64,000 bases of DNA from Pseudomonas laurylsulfativorans (lineage in GTDB: Bacteria; Pseudomonadota; Gammaproteobacteria; Pseudomonadales; Pseudomonadaceae): the NCBI RefSeq assembly GCF_002906155.1, contig NZ_MUJK01000003.1:558001-622000 (forward strand), read 5' to 3'. The notes below the pieces were generated by a model. That model did no database searches, was not told where the DNA came from, and saw only the letters and a program-made list of their open reading frames with translations. The position numbers were made by a program, and so were the translations under genes. Positions 11,720 to 22,570 of this stretch are shown here, piece after piece (within the stretch, counting starts at the first letter, position 1; every line of letters begins with the position of its first letter).

Positions 11720-12120
11720 AAAAGACACCACTGCTCAACATTGCTTTGTCGCGGCTGATTGCCTCATTGGGGCATGGCGACATGGTCGTCATCGGGGACG
11801 CGGGGTTGCCGGTTCCTCCAGGCGTTGAATTGATCGACCTGGCCTTGACCCATGGCATTCCGGATTTTGCCAGCACCTTGAAGGTGGTGCTCAGTGAGAT
11901 GCAGGTCGAAAGCCATGTGCTGGCTCAGGAGTTCTTCGATAAAAAGCCGTCGCCCCTGGTGACGCTCGATGAACTGAACGGCGGAGGCGCTTTGGGGCGA
12001 CGTGAAGTGCTCACCCGTGAACAATTCAAGGTCCTGAGCCGACAAGCCAGAGCGATTGTTCGTACAGGCGAGTGCCAGCCGTACTGCAACATTGTGCTGG
12101 TCGCCGGGGTAACGTTTTGA
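11716..12120 (+). CDS. rbsD: D-ribose pyranase
   Basis: A 134-residue mutarotase that converts beta-pyranose to the furanose form used by ribokinase. It has the conserved N-terminal [20 protein letters not shown] with the catalytic His, [20 protein letters not shown], and a C-terminal [17 protein letters not shown]. The length matches the family. It overlaps rbsK by four bases. Confidence 0.93.
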   Translation: MKKTPLLNIALSRLIASLGHGDMVVIGDAGLPVPPGVELIDLALTHGIPDFASTLKVVLSEMQVESHVLAQEFFDKKPSPLVTLDELNGGGALGRREVLTREQFKVLSRQARAIVRTGECQPYCNIVLVAGVTF

Positions 12121-12214
12121 CTGGCTGTTCGCGTTCTGATTTTCCTGGCGCAAGGAGCGCGCCCAGTATCGCTATGCTCAGAAACTGCACCAACTGCTCA
12201 GGAGTCTGCTGCTT

Positions 12215-13192
12215 TTGTCCCTGATTACCGCAACGAACGCCCAGGCGGCACAAAAAATCGACCTGATCATCGACACCGATCCGGGGGCTGACGATGTCGT
12301 CGCCCTGTTGTTCGCCCTGGCATCGCCGGATGAACTGGATGTCCGGGCATTGACCACCGTTGCTGGCAACGTTCGCCTGGACAAGACCTCGCGCAATGCG
12401 CGACTGGCCCGGGAGTGGGCGGGGCGCGAAGAGGTGCCGGTCTATGCGGGGGCGCCCAGGCCCCTGATGCGCACACCCATCTACGCCGAGGACGTTCATG
12501 GCATGGAAGGGCTCTCGGGCATTGCCGTGCATGAGCCCAGGCAAGGCCTGGCCAAGGGCAGCGCCGTCACTTATCTGATTGATACCCTGAAATCGGCCAG
12601 GCCCCACAGCATTACGATCGCCATGCTTGGCCCGCAGACCAACCTGGCCCTGGCGCTGATCCAGGAGCCGGGTATCGTTCAGGGCATCAAGGAAGTGGTG
12701 GTCATGGGCGGCGCGCACTTCAACGGCGGCAACATCACGCCGGTGGCCGAGTTCAACCTCTTCGCCGATCCGCACGCCGCCGAAGTGGTACTCAAGAGTG
12801 GTGTGAAGCTGACCTACCTGCCGCTGGATGTGACCCACAAGATCCTTACCAGCGAAGCGCGCCTGAAACAAATTGCCGCGCTGAACAACAACGCCAGCCG
12901 GCTGGTGGGTGACATTCTCAATGAATACATCAAGGGCGACATGGAGCACTACGGCATTCCCGGTGGCCCGGTACATGACGCCACGGTTGTCGCTTATCTG
13001 CTCAAGCCGCAGTTGTTCAGTGGTCGCTCGGTCAACGTGGTGGTCGACAGTCGCGAAGGGCCGACCTTTGGGCAAACGATCGTTGACTGGCATGACGGCT
13101 TGAAAGCGCCAAAGAATGCCTTCTGGGTTGAAAGCGGTGATGCCCAGGGGTTCTTCGATCTGCTGACCGAGCGTCTGGCCCGTCTGAAGTAA
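12215..13192 (+). CDS. Inosine-uridine-preferring nucleoside hydrolase, probably exported
   Basis: An enzyme that cleaves ribonucleosides to ribose and base, so it feeds the ribose pathway in front of it. DTDPGADDVVALLFAL is the calcium-binding signature, and GAHFNGGNITPVAEFN with a late HD pair completes the site. The annotated start is a TTG at 12215 after AGGAGT. However, the frame stays open upstream from 12140 and reads LHQLLRSLLLLSLITATNAQAA, an apparent signal peptide, so true translation probably begins further upstream, although no ATG, GTG or TTG is in frame there. Confidence 0.85.
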   Translation: MSLITATNAQAAQKIDLIIDTDPGADDVVALLFALASPDELDVRALTTVAGNVRLDKTSRNARLAREWAGREEVPVYAGAPRPLMRTPIYAEDVHGMEGLSGIAVHEPRQGLAKGSAVTYLIDTLKSARPHSITIAMLGPQTNLALALIQEPGIVQGIKEVVVMGGAHFNGGNITPVAEFNLFADPHAAEVVLKSGVKLTYLPLDVTHKILTSEARLKQIAALNNNASRLVGDILNEYIKGDMEHYGIPGGPVHDATVVAYLLKPQLFSGRSVNVVVDSREGPTFGQTIVDWHDGLKAPKNAFWVESGDAQGFFDLLTERLARLK

Positions 13193-13246
13193 TCGTCATG
13201 CCCCGCTGGTGTCTGTCTGCGGGGTTCACTCCCGCCCGCTGACCGC

Positions 13247-13438
13247 TTAGGCCTTTTGGTCCGACAGATGTTTCTCGAATATCTGCTCGATGAACGATTG
13301 GGCGGCTTCGGTTCCAATATCCCTGACCAACAGGTCAATACCGATGATGGCAAGCTCTTCCGTGCTGCTTGGGCTGTAGGAGCTGTGGCCGTCCTGCCAC
13401 TTGGCCTTGATGTCAGCGTCGATGCTTACGGTGGTCAT
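13247..13438 (-). CDS. Small conserved-type hypothetical protein
   Basis: A 63-residue acidic soluble protein beginning MTTVSIDADIKAKWQDGHSS and rich in helix-forming residues at the C-terminus (EAAQSFIEQIFEKHL). The ribosome site before 13438 is weak. The frame extends further upstream without better starts. No domain is recognised; it is divergent from the gene at 13571 and convergent with the nucleoside hydrolase. Confidence 0.5.
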   Translation of the reverse strand: MTTVSIDADIKAKWQDGHSSYSPSSTEELAIIGIDLLVRDIGTEAAQSFIEQIFEKHLSDQKA

Positions 13439-13570
13439 GTTGGCACTCGTGAGGTCGGGGAGGTCTGAGTGCCGAGTTAACCATTTTGCGGGGCTTTTGA
13501 CACGCCGACTTAGGCAGCAAAGGTGGGCTATGCGACACTTGGTCTTTGATGAATATTCAAGGAATGCGCC

Positions 13571-13876
13571 GTGCAGATCGATTTGAATTCTCCAGATGGC
13601 CTCACCCTTGAGGCCGTGCGTCAGTTGCTGGCCGGCGCCAGTGACGATGAGCACACCCAGTTGCGGGTCACCAGAGGAGGCATTGCCTATATCTCCTCGG
13701 GTGTCGTGGGCGGTACCGATATCGACGGCTTGTTGTTTCGTCTCGAAACATGGGCCAAGGGCTCCGGTTATGTCGGGCGGGTCGCGGCCAGCGATGAAGT
13801 CTGGGTCATGCAAATCTTCAATGCCTTGAAGGAGAACTGGCCCAATCCGCCTTACGACTATATCGACGTCTATTGA
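13571..13876 (+). CDS. Hypothetical protein
   Basis: A 101-residue acidic protein with GTG start at 13571, reading MQIDLNSPDGLTLEAVRQLL and ending PNPPYDYIDVY. The phrase SDDEHTQLRVTRGGIAYIS suggests an alpha/beta fold. Codon use is like that of the core genes around it, which argues for a real chromosomal gene. I do not recognise the family. Confidence 0.65.
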   Translation: MQIDLNSPDGLTLEAVRQLLAGASDDEHTQLRVTRGGIAYISSGVVGGTDIDGLLFRLETWAKGSGYVGRVAASDEVWVMQIFNALKENWPNPPYDYIDVY

Positions 13877-14041
13877 GCGTCGTTCATATTCAGTCACGAT
13901 TCAGTGATTAAGGGGAAGGCGGTGCTCAGGCAGAATCGCGGCTCGTCCGGATTGCGGGCAGGGTGCTAGCGCTGCCGGTGAAACCAAACGCCAGTCTGGT
14001 TGTCGCACGATCTCAGCTTAATCATTGAATAAGGAGGCTTC

Positions 14042-14362
14042 ATGCCTTGGAAGCTCGCGTCATTGGGTACTTTGCTGGCCGTTGCCACGCTGGCCGGTTG
14101 CAGCACTACCTCTACGGAGTCGGCATCCGCTGATGTTGCGACGACTGACACGGGTCGCAGTCGCTGTGAAGCAAAGGCTGCCGAGTTCACCATTGGCAAA
14201 CAGGCATCGCCGCAGCTGCTTGAGCAGGCGCGTACTCGCGCAGGGGCACAAAGCGCACGGTTCCTGCTGCCAACCGATATGGTGACGCTGGAGTACCGTT
14301 CCGATCGCCTGAACCTGAGCACCGATGCCGGCCGGGTGGTAACCCGAGTCAACTGCGGCTGA
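14042..14362 (+). CDS. I78-family peptidase inhibitor lipoprotein
   Basis: A 106-residue protein with lipoprotein signal: LASLGTLLAVATLAGCSTT, lipobox Cys at 20. The mature part has CEAKAAEFTIGKQASPQLLE, then ARFLLPTDMVTLEYRSDRLN and a final VVTRVNCG. This is the compact fold seen in the I78 peptidase-inhibitor family (a potato inhibitor I-like fold), usually 60-70 residues. AAGGAGG lies just upstream. A shared terminator follows. Confidence 0.75.
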   Translation: MPWKLASLGTLLAVATLAGCSTTSTESASADVATTDTGRSRCEAKAAEFTIGKQASPQLLEQARTRAGAQSARFLLPTDMVTLEYRSDRLNLSTDAGRVVTRVNCG

Positions 14363-14385
14363 TCGTTCGCTTTTGTTTCAGCCAT

Positions 14386-14417
14386 AAAAAACCCCGTCAC
14401 ATGGACGGGGTTTTTTT
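14386..14417. terminator. Bidirectional intrinsic terminator
   Basis: ACCCCGTC, loop ACATG, GACGGGGT flanked by A5 on the left and T7 on the right. It terminates the I78 lipoprotein gene on the plus strand and the cold-shock gene on the minus strand. Confidence 0.88.
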
Positions 14418-14431
14418 AGTGCGCCTGGAAA

Positions 14432-14644
14432 TTACTCTGGGCGAACTTGAGCAGCTTGCATACCCTTTTGGCCTTTCTCAGCCACGAAGGAAACAGTCTG
14501 GCCTTCTTTCAGGCTTTTGAAACCGTCGCTTTCGATAGCTTTGAAGTGTACGAACAGGTCGTCACCGCCACCTTGAGGAGTGATGAAGCCGAAGCCTTTT
14601 TCATCGTTGAACCATTTAACGGTGCCGGTTTGGCGATTAGACAT
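14432..14644 (-). CDS. Cold-shock protein, CspA family
   Basis: A 70-residue single OB-fold protein starting [20 protein letters not shown]. It has both RNA-binding motifs, KGFGFI and DLFVHF. It acts as an RNA/ssDNA chaperone that melts mRNA structure, often induced by cold or in stationary phase. The start at 14644 has GGAGAT upstream. The roughly 290-base upstream stretch is gene-free and fits the long structured leader these genes usually carry. Confidence 0.93.
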   Translation of the reverse strand: MSNRQTGTVKWFNDEKGFGFITPQGGGDDLFVHFKAIESDGFKSLKEGQTVSFVAEKGQKGMQAAQVRPE

Positions 14645-14936
14645 GGTGTATCTCCAAGAAACATATATTTTCAGTAGTACTGTGCTGCTCAGGCCAACTG
14701 GGCACACCCGGGTATCATAGTCGAAATGTTCGGTTTGGGAGCCCCCCAGACGCGTTGTTTGCTTTCATATAGCACGTCTTTCACCGCGATGAATGGCTGT
14801 GAGCCCCGGTTTCAGCGGGTTTGCGCTGCTAAAAAGGGGATTAAAAAAACCCGTAAAAGCTGCGTAAATTATGTGAGTCAGCCGATATTTGGCTGTTTTA
14901 GGCCCCCGGAATACTCAAAAAACGCCCTGCAAAGCT

Positions 14937-15236
14937 CTATTTCTGAACTCTGCACACCGAGATTTCTTTCAGCGCGCGCTGGCTCAATTCAGGACCAGGT
15001 GGATTGTTTTTGTCCATCAACTGCGCGATTTCTTGGGTGGTAAATTTCTTCTCGAGAACGTCGGCGCCGCATGCACAGTGCTTCTTCGCTTCGGCCGGGT
15101 TGACACTTTGGCTGGCAGCTTTTGTGCAATCGCCCATGTACTGGGCTTTCACGCCGGCTGGCCAGGCAGCGTGTGCACTCAGTGGCAGCAACAGGGCAAG
15201 CGGGGCGGCGAAGGCAAAAAGATGGATAAGGCGCAT
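14937..15236 (-). CDS. Small exported cysteine-containing protein
   Basis: A 99-residue protein with a clear signal peptide (MRLIHLFAFAAPLALLLPLS, cleavage near AHA-AW). The mature part has cysteines in GDCTKAAS, HCACGADVLEKKF and a final SVCRVQK, suggesting disulfides in the periplasm. AAGGAG precedes the start. No heme CxxCH motif is present. The family is not recognised. Confidence 0.68.
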   Translation of the reverse strand: MRLIHLFAFAAPLALLLPLSAHAAWPAGVKAQYMGDCTKAASQSVNPAEAKKHCACGADVLEKKFTTQEIAQLMDKNNPPGPELSQRALKEISVCRVQK

Positions 15237-15619
15237 GACAGGAACTCCTTGGGGTCGATATCTGTGGCGATTCTCAGTCAATTTGAGGCGGCTCGTATAT
15301 CGCAAGTTCACTCTGCGCCATAAAAGTGAGGAATTTTTCACCGTCTGATTGCGTGCAGGCCGATTACCGTTCATCTGTGCTAGCATGCCCCGCTCGGGCG
15401 TTTGCAGGCTCCGACGGACCTTCAGTCCCGGTAGCGGCAGATGTGCGATTAACCCTGATTTGAATCCCAGTCACTCTGGTTCGGTTTTCCGGTTGGCCGC
15501 AAGGCTCCTGCCGCTGTAAGGCAGGCGTTCGTCATTGAATGGCCTGGACCGGATCTTGTACTGGCTCATCCCAACCCACGTGACCTTTGGTAGGGGTCAC
15601 CACTAGGAGAGGAGGCGCC
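15237..15619 (+). promoter_or_regulatory. Upstream region and leader of thrS
   Basis: No gene is seen. The stretch at about 15430-15600 has several short stems, for example CCTGCCGCTGTAAGGCAGG near 15509 and GTGACC with GGTCAC around 15580-15599. E. coli ThrS represses its own translation by binding tRNA-like stems before the start, and a similar role is possible here but not demonstrated. AGGAGAGGAGG at 15605-15615 is the ribosome site. Confidence 0.4.
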
Positions 15620-17542
15620 ATGCCAACTATTACTCTTCCCGACGGCAGTCAACGTTCATTCGATCACTCGGTCTCCGTAGCCGAAGTCGCCGCATCCATC
15701 GGTGCAGGCCTGGCCAAGGCCACCGTCGCCGGCAAGGTCAATGGCAAGCTGGTCGACGCCAGCGACATCATCGACAGCGACGCGTCGCTGCAAATCATCA
15801 CGCCAAAGGATGAAGAGGGGCTGGAGATCATTCGCCACTCTTGCGCCCACCTGGTTGGCCATGCGGTCAAGCAGTTGTACCCGACCGCCAAGATGGTCAT
15901 CGGTCCGGTCATCGACGAAGGTTTCTATTACGATATCGCCTTCGAGCGTCCTTTCACCCCGGACGACCTGGCCGCCATCGAACAGCGCATGCAGCAGTTG
16001 ATCGAAAAAGATTACGACGTGATCAAGAAAGTCACTCCGCGTGCCGAAGTGATCGAAGTGTTCAAGGCCCGTGGCGAAGACTACAAGTTGCGCCTGGTCG
16101 AAGACATGCCGAACGAACAGGCCATGGGCCTGTACTATCACGAAGAATACGTCGACATGTGCCGCGGTCCGCACGTGCCGAACACGCGCTTCCTGAAGTC
16201 CTTCAAGCTGACCAAGCTGTCCGGCGCCTATTGGCGCGGTGATGCCAAGAACGAGCAATTGCAGCGCGTCTACGGCACCGCATGGGCGGACAAGAAGCAA
16301 CTCGCCGCTTACATCCAGCGCATTGAAGAAGCGGAAAAGCGCGATCATCGCAAGATCGGCAAGCGCCTGGGCCTGTTCCACACCCAGGAAGAGTCGCCGG
16401 GTATGGTGTTCTGGCACCCGAACGGCTGGACTTTGTACCAGGTGCTTGAGCAGTACATGCGCAAGGTTCAGCGCGACAACGGCTATCTTGAAATCAAGAC
16501 GCCGCAAGTCGTTGACCGCAGTCTGTGGGAGAAATCCGGGCACTGGGCCAACTACGCCGACAACATGTTCACCACGCAGTCAGAAAACCGCGACTACGCG
16601 ATCAAGCCAATGAACTGCCCTTGCCACGTGCAGGTGTTCAATCAGGGCCTGAAGAGCTACCGCGAGTTGCCGATGCGCCTGGCCGAGTTCGGTGCCTGCC
16701 ACCGTAACGAGCCATCGGGTGCCTTGCACGGCATCATGCGCGTGCGCGCATTCACTCAGGACGACGCCCACATCTTCTGCACCGAAGAGCAGATGCAGGC
16801 CGAGTCAGCCGCGTTCATCAAGCTGACCATGGATGTCTACGCCGATTTCGGCTTTAAAGATGTCGAGATGAAGCTGTCCACTCGTCCGGAAAAACGCGTC
16901 GGTTCCGACGAACTGTGGGATCGCGCCGAAGCGGCATTGGCTGCAGCCCTTGATAGTGCTGGCCTGCCGTACGATCTGCAGCCGGGTGAGGGCGCCTTCT
17001 ACGGTCCGAAGATCGAATTCTCGCTGAAAGATTGTCTTGGTCGGGTCTGGCAGTGTGGTACCCTGCAGCTCGATTTTAACCTGCCAGTGCGTCTGGGAGC
17101 CGAATTCGTCTCCGAAGACAACAGTCGCAAGCACCCGGTGATGTTGCACCGGGCGATCCTGGGGTCCTTCGAGCGTTTCGTCGGAATCCTGATCGAGCAC
17201 TACGAGGGTGCATTCCCGGCGTGGCTTGCTCCGACCCAGGCAGTGGTGATGAATATCACCGACAAACAAGCGGATTTCGCCGCCGAGGTTGAAAAAACCC
17301 TCAACGAAAGCGGATTCCGTGCCAAGTCTGACTTGAGAAATGAAAAAATCGGCTTTAAAATCCGCGAGCATACTTTGCTCAAGGTTCCTTATCTCTTGGT
17401 TATCGGAGATCGGGAAGTCGAGATGCAGACTGTCGCTGTGCGTACTCGTGAAGGTGCTGACCTGGGCTCGATGCCCGTCGCCCAGTTCGCTGAGTTTCTC
17501 GCGCAAGCGGTTTCCCGGCGTGGTCGCCCAGATTCGGAGTAA
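15620..17542 (+). CDS. thrS: Threonyl-tRNA synthetase
   Basis: A 640-residue class II synthetase. Order: TGS domain (about 1-61, [14 protein letters not shown]), editing domain with [16 protein letters not shown] and the CRGPHVPNT segment, catalytic core with [12 protein letters not shown] (zinc Cys) and the [20 protein letters not shown] motif 2, then a C-terminal anticodon-binding domain ending in [12 protein letters not shown]. The start at 15620 is chosen because a strong ribosome site lies directly before it. It heads the translation operon and is five bases from infC. Confidence 0.97.
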   Translation: MPTITLPDGSQRSFDHSVSVAEVAASIGAGLAKATVAGKVNGKLVDASDIIDSDASLQIITPKDEEGLEIIRHSCAHLVGHAVKQLYPTAKMVIGPVIDEGFYYDIAFERPFTPDDLAAIEQRMQQLIEKDYDVIKKVTPRAEVIEVFKARGEDYKLRLVEDMPNEQAMGLYYHEEYVDMCRGPHVPNTRFLKSFKLTKLSGAYWRGDAKNEQLQRVYGTAWADKKQLAAYIQRIEEAEKRDHRKIGKRLGLFHTQEESPGMVFWHPNGWTLYQVLEQYMRKVQRDNGYLEIKTPQVVDRSLWEKSGHWANYADNMFTTQSENRDYAIKPMNCPCHVQVFNQGLKSYRELPMRLAEFGACHRNEPSGALHGIMRVRAFTQDDAHIFCTEEQMQAESAAFIKLTMDVYADFGFKDVEMKLSTRPEKRVGSDELWDRAEAALAAALDSAGLPYDLQPGEGAFYGPKIEFSLKDCLGRVWQCGTLQLDFNLPVRLGAEFVSEDNSRKHPVMLHRAILGSFERFVGILIEHYEGAFPAWLAPTQAVVMNITDKQADFAAEVEKTLNESGFRAKSDLRNEKIGFKIREHTLLKVPYLLVIGDREVEMQTVAVRTREGADLGSMPVAQFAEFLAQAVSRRGRPDSE

Positions 17543-17547
17543 TTATT

Positions 17548-18093
17548 ATTAAGCGTGAAATGAGACAAGATAAACGAGCTGCACCGAAAGCCCCGATCAA
17601 CGAGAATATCTCGGCCCGCGAGGTTCGGTTAATTGGTGCTGAAGGTGAACAGCTTGGGATTGTGTCAATTGAAGACGCGCTTCTTAAGGCTGAAGAGGCC
17701 AAGCTGGATCTGGTGGAGATTTCCGCCGATGCAGTACCACCTGTTTGCAAACTGATGGACTACGGCAAATCGATCTTCGAAAAGAAGAAGCAGGTTGCTG
17801 CGGCCAAGAAAAACCAGAAGCAGATTCAGGTTAAAGAAATCAAGTTTCGTCCAGGGACGGAGGAAGGGGATTACCAGGTAAAACTGCGCAACCTGGTACG
17901 TTTCCTGAGTGACGGGGACAGGGCCAAGGTATCCTTGCGATTCCGCGGCCGTGAGATGGCCCACCAGGAGCTGGGGATGGAACTCCTCAAGCGAGTTGAA
18001 GGTGACTTGCTCGAGTACGGTTCGGTCGAACAGCATCCTAAGATGGAAGGACGCCAGCTGATCATGGTCATCGCCCCGAAAAAGAAGAAGTAA
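17548..18093 (+). CDS. infC: Translation initiation factor IF-3 with ATT start
   Basis: IF-3, 181 residues, prevents premature subunit joining and proofreads the start codon. The protein reads (I)[20 protein letters not shown], then [18 protein letters not shown] and a C-terminal domain ending in KKKK. The start is taken as ATT 17548-17550: CGGAG at 17535-17539 is correctly spaced for it, whereas the first ATG (17560) is too distant. ATT starts are the known device by which IF-3 represses its own synthesis. Confidence 0.93.
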   Translation: MKREMRQDKRAAPKAPINENISAREVRLIGAEGEQLGIVSIEDALLKAEEAKLDLVEISADAVPPVCKLMDYGKSIFEKKKQVAAAKKNQKQIQVKEIKFRPGTEEGDYQVKLRNLVRFLSDGDRAKVSLRFRGREMAHQELGMELLKRVEGDLLEYGSVEQHPKMEGRQLIMVIAPKKKK

Positions 18094-18153
18094 TCAACAG
18101 GGCACGGCAGGCCTTCTGATTATGTTTATCAACTGAATGCGGAGTATCCGAAC

Positions 18154-18348
18154 ATGCCAAAAATGAAGACCAAAAGTGGTGCTGCTAAGCGGTTTCTGAA
18201 AACTGCTAACGGTATCAAGCACAAGCACGCTTTCAAGAGCCACATCCTGACCAAAATGTCGACCAAGCGTAAGCGTCAACTGCGCGGTAGCAGCTTGCTG
18301 CATCCGTCTGACGTGGCAAAAGTCGAGCGCATGCTGCGCCTTCGTTAA
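18154..18348 (+). CDS. rpmI: 50S ribosomal protein L35
   Basis: A 64-residue basic protein, [20 protein letters not shown], with [20 protein letters not shown], typical of L35. It lies between infC and rplT, the conserved order. In E. coli, L20 represses rpmI-rplT translation through the infC-rpmI leader; the 60-base spacer here may play the same part. Confidence 0.96.
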   Translation: MPKMKTKSGAAKRFLKTANGIKHKHAFKSHILTKMSTKRKRQLRGSSLLHPSDVAKVERMLRLR

Positions 18349-18376
18349 TTTTAGTCAAGAATAGAGGAAGTAACTC

Positions 18377-18733
18377 ATGGCTCGTGTAAAGCGTGGCGTC
18401 ATTGCCCGTAAGCGTCACAAAAAAATTCTGAAACTTGCTAAAGGCTACTACGGCGCACGCTCCCGCGTATTCCGTGTTGCCAAGCAAGCGGTAATCAAGG
18501 CAGGCCAATACGCCTACCGTGACCGTCGTCAGAAAAAACGTCAGTTCCGCGCTCTGTGGATCGCTCGTATCAACGCTGGTGCTCGTATCAACGGTCTGTC
18601 CTACAGCCGTTTCATCGCCGGCCTGAAAAAAGCGTCCATCGAGATCGACCGTAAGGTTCTGGCTGATCTGGCAGTGAACGAAAAAGCGGCGTTTGCTGCG
18701 ATTGTCGAGAAAGCTAAAGCCACCTTGGCTTAA
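18377..18733 (+). CDS. rplT: 50S ribosomal protein L20
   Basis: A 118-residue protein beginning [20 protein letters not shown], with [25 protein letters not shown] near the C-terminus. It is an early assembly protein of the large subunit. It follows rpmI closely, as in other gamma-proteobacteria. Confidence 0.97.
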   Translation: MARVKRGVIARKRHKKILKLAKGYYGARSRVFRVAKQAVIKAGQYAYRDRRQKKRQFRALWIARINAGARINGLSYSRFIAGLKKASIEIDRKVLADLAVNEKAAFAAIVEKAKATLA

Positions 18734-18789
18734 GTACCCCCGACAGTCACCCGGCCTCGCATCTGTGGGGCCAGGTGTTAAACGTCATA

Positions 18790-19859
<1,070 letters not shown>

Positions 19860-19885
19860 TCGTAACGAATTTTTAGGAGAGCAGG

Positions 19886-22264
19886 ATGAAATTCAGTGAA
19901 CAATGGCTGCGTGGTTGGGTTAGCCCGCAGGTAAGTCGCGACGAGCTGGTTGCTCGTCTGTCGATGGCCGGTCTTGAGGTCGATAGCGTTACGCCGGCCG
20001 CCGGTGTTTTCAGTGGCGTGGTAGTGGGCGAGGTGCTGAGCACCGAGCAGCACCCGGACGCCGACAAGCTACGCGTATGCCAGGTCAGCAACGGCACGGA
20101 AACCTTCCAGGTGGTTTGCGGTGCGCCAAACGTGCGCCCGGGCCTGAAGATTCCTTTCGCCATGATCGGCGCCGAACTGCCGGGCGACTTCAAGATCAAG
20201 AAGGCCAAGCTGCGTGGCGTTGAGTCCAACGGCATGCTGTGCTCGCAATCCGAACTGCAGGTCGGTGAAGGTAATGACGGTCTGATGGAGCTGCCGGCCG
20301 ATGCGCCGGTGGGCGAAGACTTCCGCGTTTATCTGGATCTGGAAGACGCCAGCATCGAGGTCGACCTGACCCCGAACCGTGGTGACTGCCTGTCCCTCGC
20401 CGGTCTGGCTCGTGAAGTTGGTGCACTCTATGCCACTCCAGTGGTCCGTCCGGAGGTGGCTTCGGTGCCTGCCGCGCACGACGAAGTGCGCTCAGTAGAA
20501 GTGCTGGCGCCGGCCGCGTGCCCGCGTTACCTGGGTCGTGTTATTCGTAACGTTGACCTGTCCAAGCCTACGCCGCTGTGGATGGTAGAGCGTCTGCGTC
20601 GCGCGGATGTGCGCAGCATCGACGCTGCCGTCGACATTACCAACTACGTGATGCTTGAGCTGGGTCAGCCACTGCACGCCTTCGACCTCGCCGAAATCAA
20701 CGGCGGCATCCGTGTGCGCATGGCCGAAGAGGGCGAGAAGCTGGTGCTACTCGACGGCCAGGAAGTCACCCTGCGTAGCGATACGCTGGTGATTGCCGAC
20801 CATTCCCGCGCACTGGCAATCGCCAGCGTTATGGGTGGCGAACACAGCGGTGTTTCCGCGACCACACGTGATGTGTTCCTGGAAAGTGCCTTCTTCGACC
20901 AGATCGCCGTAGCAGGCAAGGCCCGTTCCTATGGCCTGCACACCGATGCATCGCACCGCTATGAGCGTGGCGTGGACTGGCAACTGGCGCGCGAAGCCAT
21001 GGAGCGCGCGACTGGCTTGCTGCTGGAAATCACCGGTGGTGAGGCGGGTCCGATCATCGAGACCGTCAGCGAACAGCACCTGCCGAAAATTGCTCCGGTC
21101 ACCCTGCGGGTCCAGCGCATTACCCAGATGCTGGGTATGGAAATGGATTCGGCTGAAGTTGAGCGTCTGCTCAGCGCTTTGGGCCTGACCATTACTACCG
21201 CCGGGGCAGGGCAGTGGCGTGTAGAAGTGCCAAGCCATCGCTTCGATATCAGCCTGGAAGTCGACCTGATCGAAGAGCTGGCACGGCTGTACGGCTACAA
21301 CCGTTTGCCGGTTCGTTATCCGCAAGCGCGTCTGGCGCCGCAAGCCAAGGCAGAGGCGCGTAGCGACCTGCCTGAACTGCGCCGTCTGCTGGTTGCCCGT
21401 GGTTACCAGGAAGCCATTACCTACAGCTTTATCGATCCGAAACAGTTCGAGTTGTTTAATCCGGGTGTGGAGCCGTTGCTGCTGGCCAACCCGATTTCCA
21501 ACGATATGGCCGCCATGCGTTCGTCCTTGTGGCCAGGTCTGGTCAAGGCGCTTCAGCACAACCTGAACCGTCAGCAAGATCGCGTGCGTCTGTTCGAAAG
21601 TGGCCTGCGTTTCGTGGGTCAGCTCGAAGGCCTGAAGCAAGAGCCGATGCTGGCTGGTGTGGTTTGCGGCAGCCGTCTGCCGGAAGGCTGGGCGCAAGGC
21701 CGCGACACCGTCGACTTCTTCGACGTCAAGGCTGACGTGGAAGCGGTGCTGGGCTTCGCCGGTGCCCTGGATGCGTTCACTTTCGTGCCAGGTAAACACC
21801 CGGCGCTGCACCCGGGCCAAACCGCGCGCATCGAACGTGATGGTCGTCTGGTCGGCTTCATTGGCGCGATCCACCCCGAATTGTCGAAAACCCTCGGTCT
21901 CGACCGTCCGGTCTTCGTCTTCGAACTGGTTCTGGCGGAAGTCGCGTCGGGCAAAATGCCAAAATTCCACGAGTTATCGCGCTTTCCTGAAGTGCGTCGT
22001 GACCTTGCACTGATTGCGCACAAAGACGTGGCAGCCACGGCTGTACTGGACGTAATCCGTGAAAATGCAGGCGAATGGCTGACAGACCTCAGGCTATTTG
22101 ACGTGTATCAGGGTAAAGGCATTGATCCTGATAGAAAAAGCCTCGCAGTCGGCTTGACCTGGCAGCATCCATCGCGCACTCTTAATGACGATGAGGTGAA
22201 TACCGCAACGCAAAACATCCTCACCTCGCTCGAACAAAGGTTGAACGCCACGTTAAGGAAGTGA
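19886..22264 (+). CDS. pheT: Phenylalanyl-tRNA synthetase beta subunit
   Basis: A 792-residue subunit carrying the OB-fold tRNA-binding domain (about 40-150, GVVVGEVLSTEQHPDADKLR), B3/B4 editing domain (VDITNYVMLELGQPLHAFDL), B5 domain, the pseudo-catalytic core and a C-terminal ferredoxin-like anticodon-binding domain (SRFPEVRRDLALIAHKDVAA). It edits mischarged Tyr-tRNA-Phe. AGGAGAG precedes the start. ihfA begins four bases after its stop. Confidence 0.97.
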   Translation: MKFSEQWLRGWVSPQVSRDELVARLSMAGLEVDSVTPAAGVFSGVVVGEVLSTEQHPDADKLRVCQVSNGTETFQVVCGAPNVRPGLKIPFAMIGAELPGDFKIKKAKLRGVESNGMLCSQSELQVGEGNDGLMELPADAPVGEDFRVYLDLEDASIEVDLTPNRGDCLSLAGLAREVGALYATPVVRPEVASVPAAHDEVRSVEVLAPAACPRYLGRVIRNVDLSKPTPLWMVERLRRADVRSIDAAVDITNYVMLELGQPLHAFDLAEINGGIRVRMAEEGEKLVLLDGQEVTLRSDTLVIADHSRALAIASVMGGEHSGVSATTRDVFLESAFFDQIAVAGKARSYGLHTDASHRYERGVDWQLAREAMERATGLLLEITGGEAGPIIETVSEQHLPKIAPVTLRVQRITQMLGMEMDSAEVERLLSALGLTITTAGAGQWRVEVPSHRFDISLEVDLIEELARLYGYNRLPVRYPQARLAPQAKAEARSDLPELRRLLVARGYQEAITYSFIDPKQFELFNPGVEPLLLANPISNDMAAMRSSLWPGLVKALQHNLNRQQDRVRLFESGLRFVGQLEGLKQEPMLAGVVCGSRLPEGWAQGRDTVDFFDVKADVEAVLGFAGALDAFTFVPGKHPALHPGQTARIERDGRLVGFIGAIHPELSKTLGLDRPVFVFELVLAEVASGKMPKFHELSRFPEVRRDLALIAHKDVAATAVLDVIRENAGEWLTDLRLFDVYQGKGIDPDRKSLAVGLTWQHPSRTLNDDEVNTATQNILTSLEQRLNATLRK

Positions 22265-22267
22265 CGT

Positions 22268-22570
22268 ATGGGGGCTCTGACGAAAGCTGAGATGGCGGAA
22301 CGTCTGTATGAAGAGCTGGGCCTGAACAAACGGGAGGCTAAGGAATTGGTCGAACTGTTTTTTGAAGAAATCAGGCACGCGCTCGAAGACAACGAACAAG
22401 TCAAATTGTCCGGTTTCGGCAATTTCGACCTTCGGGACAAACGCCAGCGGCCTGGCCGCAATCCGAAAACGGGGGAAGAAATCCCGATCACGGCTCGCCG
22501 TGTGGTCACCTTTCGTCCAGGGCAGAAGTTGAAGGCCCGAGTTGAGGCTTATGCTGGAACCAAGTCATAA
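22268..22570 (+). CDS. ihfA: Integration host factor alpha subunit
   Basis: A 100-residue HU/IHF-fold protein that bends DNA as a heterodimer with IhfB. It starts [20 protein letters not shown] and has the beta-arm [20 protein letters not shown], whose Pro intercalates in the minor groove. Placing ihfA directly after pheT is the conserved gamma-proteobacterial order. Its 3' end overlaps the MerR gene by 20 bases. Confidence 0.96.
   Translation: MGALTKAEMAERLYEELGLNKREAKELVELFFEEIRHALEDNEQVKLSGFGNFDLRDKRQRPGRNPKTGEEIPITARRVVTFRPGQKLKARVEAYAGTKS

Noticed and set aside
15387..15619. Possible T-box or other riboswitch before thrS
   Set aside because: No T-box or specifier-loop signature is visible. 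Only short stems are present, and T-boxes are not usual in Pseudomonas.
20747..21970. 407-codon minus-strand frame inside pheT
   Set aside because: pheT is unmistakable on the plus strand; the shadow has no family likeness.
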